Assembly (NCBI GenBank): GCA_002495185.1
Contig: DAEB01000014.1
Span: 1 to 5,408, forward strand
Source: Thermoplasmata archaeon UBA184
Lineage (GTDB): Archaea; Thermoplasmatota; Thermoplasmata; Lutacidiplasmatales; UBA184
Length of the DNA stretch: 5,408 bases
Direction of reading: 5' to 3'
A model generated the notes under the pieces. That model was not told the DNA's origin. It saw only the letters and a list, made by a program, of their open reading frames with translations, and searched no databases. How positions within the stretch are numbered: position 1 is the stretch's first letter; each line of letters begins with the position of its first letter. Below, in pieces: positions 5,031 through 5,408 of this stretch. Both the position numbers and the translations under genes were made by a program.

Positions 5031-5408
5031 TCACTCCTTCTTCTCGGCCTCGGGAGCCGCGGCCGGGGCCGGAGCTTCGGGTGCCTTCGGTTCGGCGGCC
5101 GGGGCTGCCGGACCCTTCACTGGTTTTTCTTTGAGGCCGTTACGAACGAGGATGTGGCTGCGGGCGATCGCCTTCGCGGCGTCCGCCGACTCGTAGACGA
5201 CCGCGTCCCCTCGGGTGACGGCGGTTCCGTAGCGGGCGTGCATCCGCTCGATGATGACCCGGTCCTTCGGAGCGTTCACGAGCTTCGAGAGCTCGCCGCG
5301 GACCGCGTCCCGGCTCGGGGTCGCGGCGGTGGCATGCGCGACCTCGAAGCGCACCTCGTGGCGCCTCATGAGGGGGTTCGCCCGGTCCTCGAGGATCCTA
5401 ATCTCCAC
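5031..5408 (-). CDS. rps24e: 30S ribosomal protein S24e
   Basis: This 125-residue protein is the archaeal small-subunit protein S24e. The family pattern is clear from the first residue: MEIRILEDRANPLMRRHEV at 1-19, then FEVAHATAATPSRDAVRGEL at 21-40, followed by a D-x-V-x-I segment at 49-53 and the YGTAV stretch at 60-64. The conserved core ends near residue 92. The remaining 33 residues are a low-complexity Ala/Pro/Glu/Lys tail (after KEKP at 93-96). The core alone is close to the usual archaeal length of about 100, so the tail is an extension. The GTG start is the last codon of the window and matches the family N-terminus, so the gene is probably complete, though its ribosome binding site lies outside. 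It precedes S27ae in the same operon, a common archaeal arrangement. Confidence 0.95.
   Translation of the reverse strand: MEIRILEDRANPLMRRHEVRFEVAHATAATPSRDAVRGELSKLVNAPKDRVIIERMHARYGTAVTRGDAVVYESADAAKAIARSHILVRNGLKEKPVKGPAAPAAEPKAPEAPAPAAAPEAEKKE
5034..5039 (-). promoter_or_regulatory. Shine-Dalgarno AAGGAG deciding the S27ae start
   Basis: On the minus strand AAGGAG lies eight bases before the GTG at 5025 and zero bases before the end of the alternative GTG at 5034, overlapping its first base. Normal spacing favours the downstream start. The motif lies within the last codons of S24e, so the two genes are likely translationally coupled. Confidence 0.6.

Noticed and set aside
1..5408. CRISPR array, tRNA or rRNA genes, insertion sequences
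   Set aside because: No regularly spaced repeats, no cloverleaf-like or rRNA segments, and no transposase motifs or terminal inverted repeats were seen.

Overview
The window is GC-rich DNA (about two thirds G+C by eye) from an archaeon. The anchor is the right end, where the minus strand carries ribosomal proteins S24e and S27ae, which occur only in archaea and eukaryotes. Single-copy-looking genes, short intergenic gaps, Shine-Dalgarno-like motifs and GTG starts fit an archaeal chromosome. The high GC, together with COX2-like cupredoxin and DoxX membrane proteins, would suit an uncultured aerobic Thermoplasmatota-type soil or sediment lineage. That placement is inference and is not shown by the sequence.

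Layout. 1-151: left flank with no gene I can support. 152-847 (minus): DedA/VTT membrane protein. 848-1076: divergent intergenic region with a 12-bp dyad. 1077-2333 (plus): RnfD/NqrB-like polytopic membrane protein with an added C-terminal membrane anchor, a seven-glycine linker and a small outside domain. 2334-2367: convergent gap with a perfect GC hairpin. 2368-3513 (minus): DoxX-like membrane domain fused to an outward-facing COX2-like cupredoxin domain. 3514-3641: divergent promoter region. 3642-4037 (plus): DCC/DUF393 thiol-disulfide oxidoreductase with a CGPC motif. 4038-4112: gap with an 8-bp-stem hairpin. 4113-4796 (plus): family 2 glycosyltransferase. 4797-4836: convergent gap. 4837-5408 (minus): S27ae and S24e, overlapping or nearly so.

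Working together. The RnfD-like protein, the DoxX-cupredoxin protein and the CGPC protein look like a compact membrane redox module. It would comprise a quinone- or flavin-type membrane subunit, a DoxX subunit carrying a copper-type domain on the outer face, and a soluble thiol-disulfide partner. They are not one operon: the first two genes are convergent, and the second and third are divergent. The functional link therefore rests on adjacency and compatible chemistry only. The DedA protein and the glycosyltransferase are membrane or envelope genes that may be independent, and the ribosomal pair is housekeeping.

The most unusual points are an apparently incomplete CuA-type site in the cupredoxin domain (histidine, two cysteines and methionines present, second histidine absent), an RnfD-like protein without the canonical SGAT flavinylation motif, and the domain fusions in both proteins.
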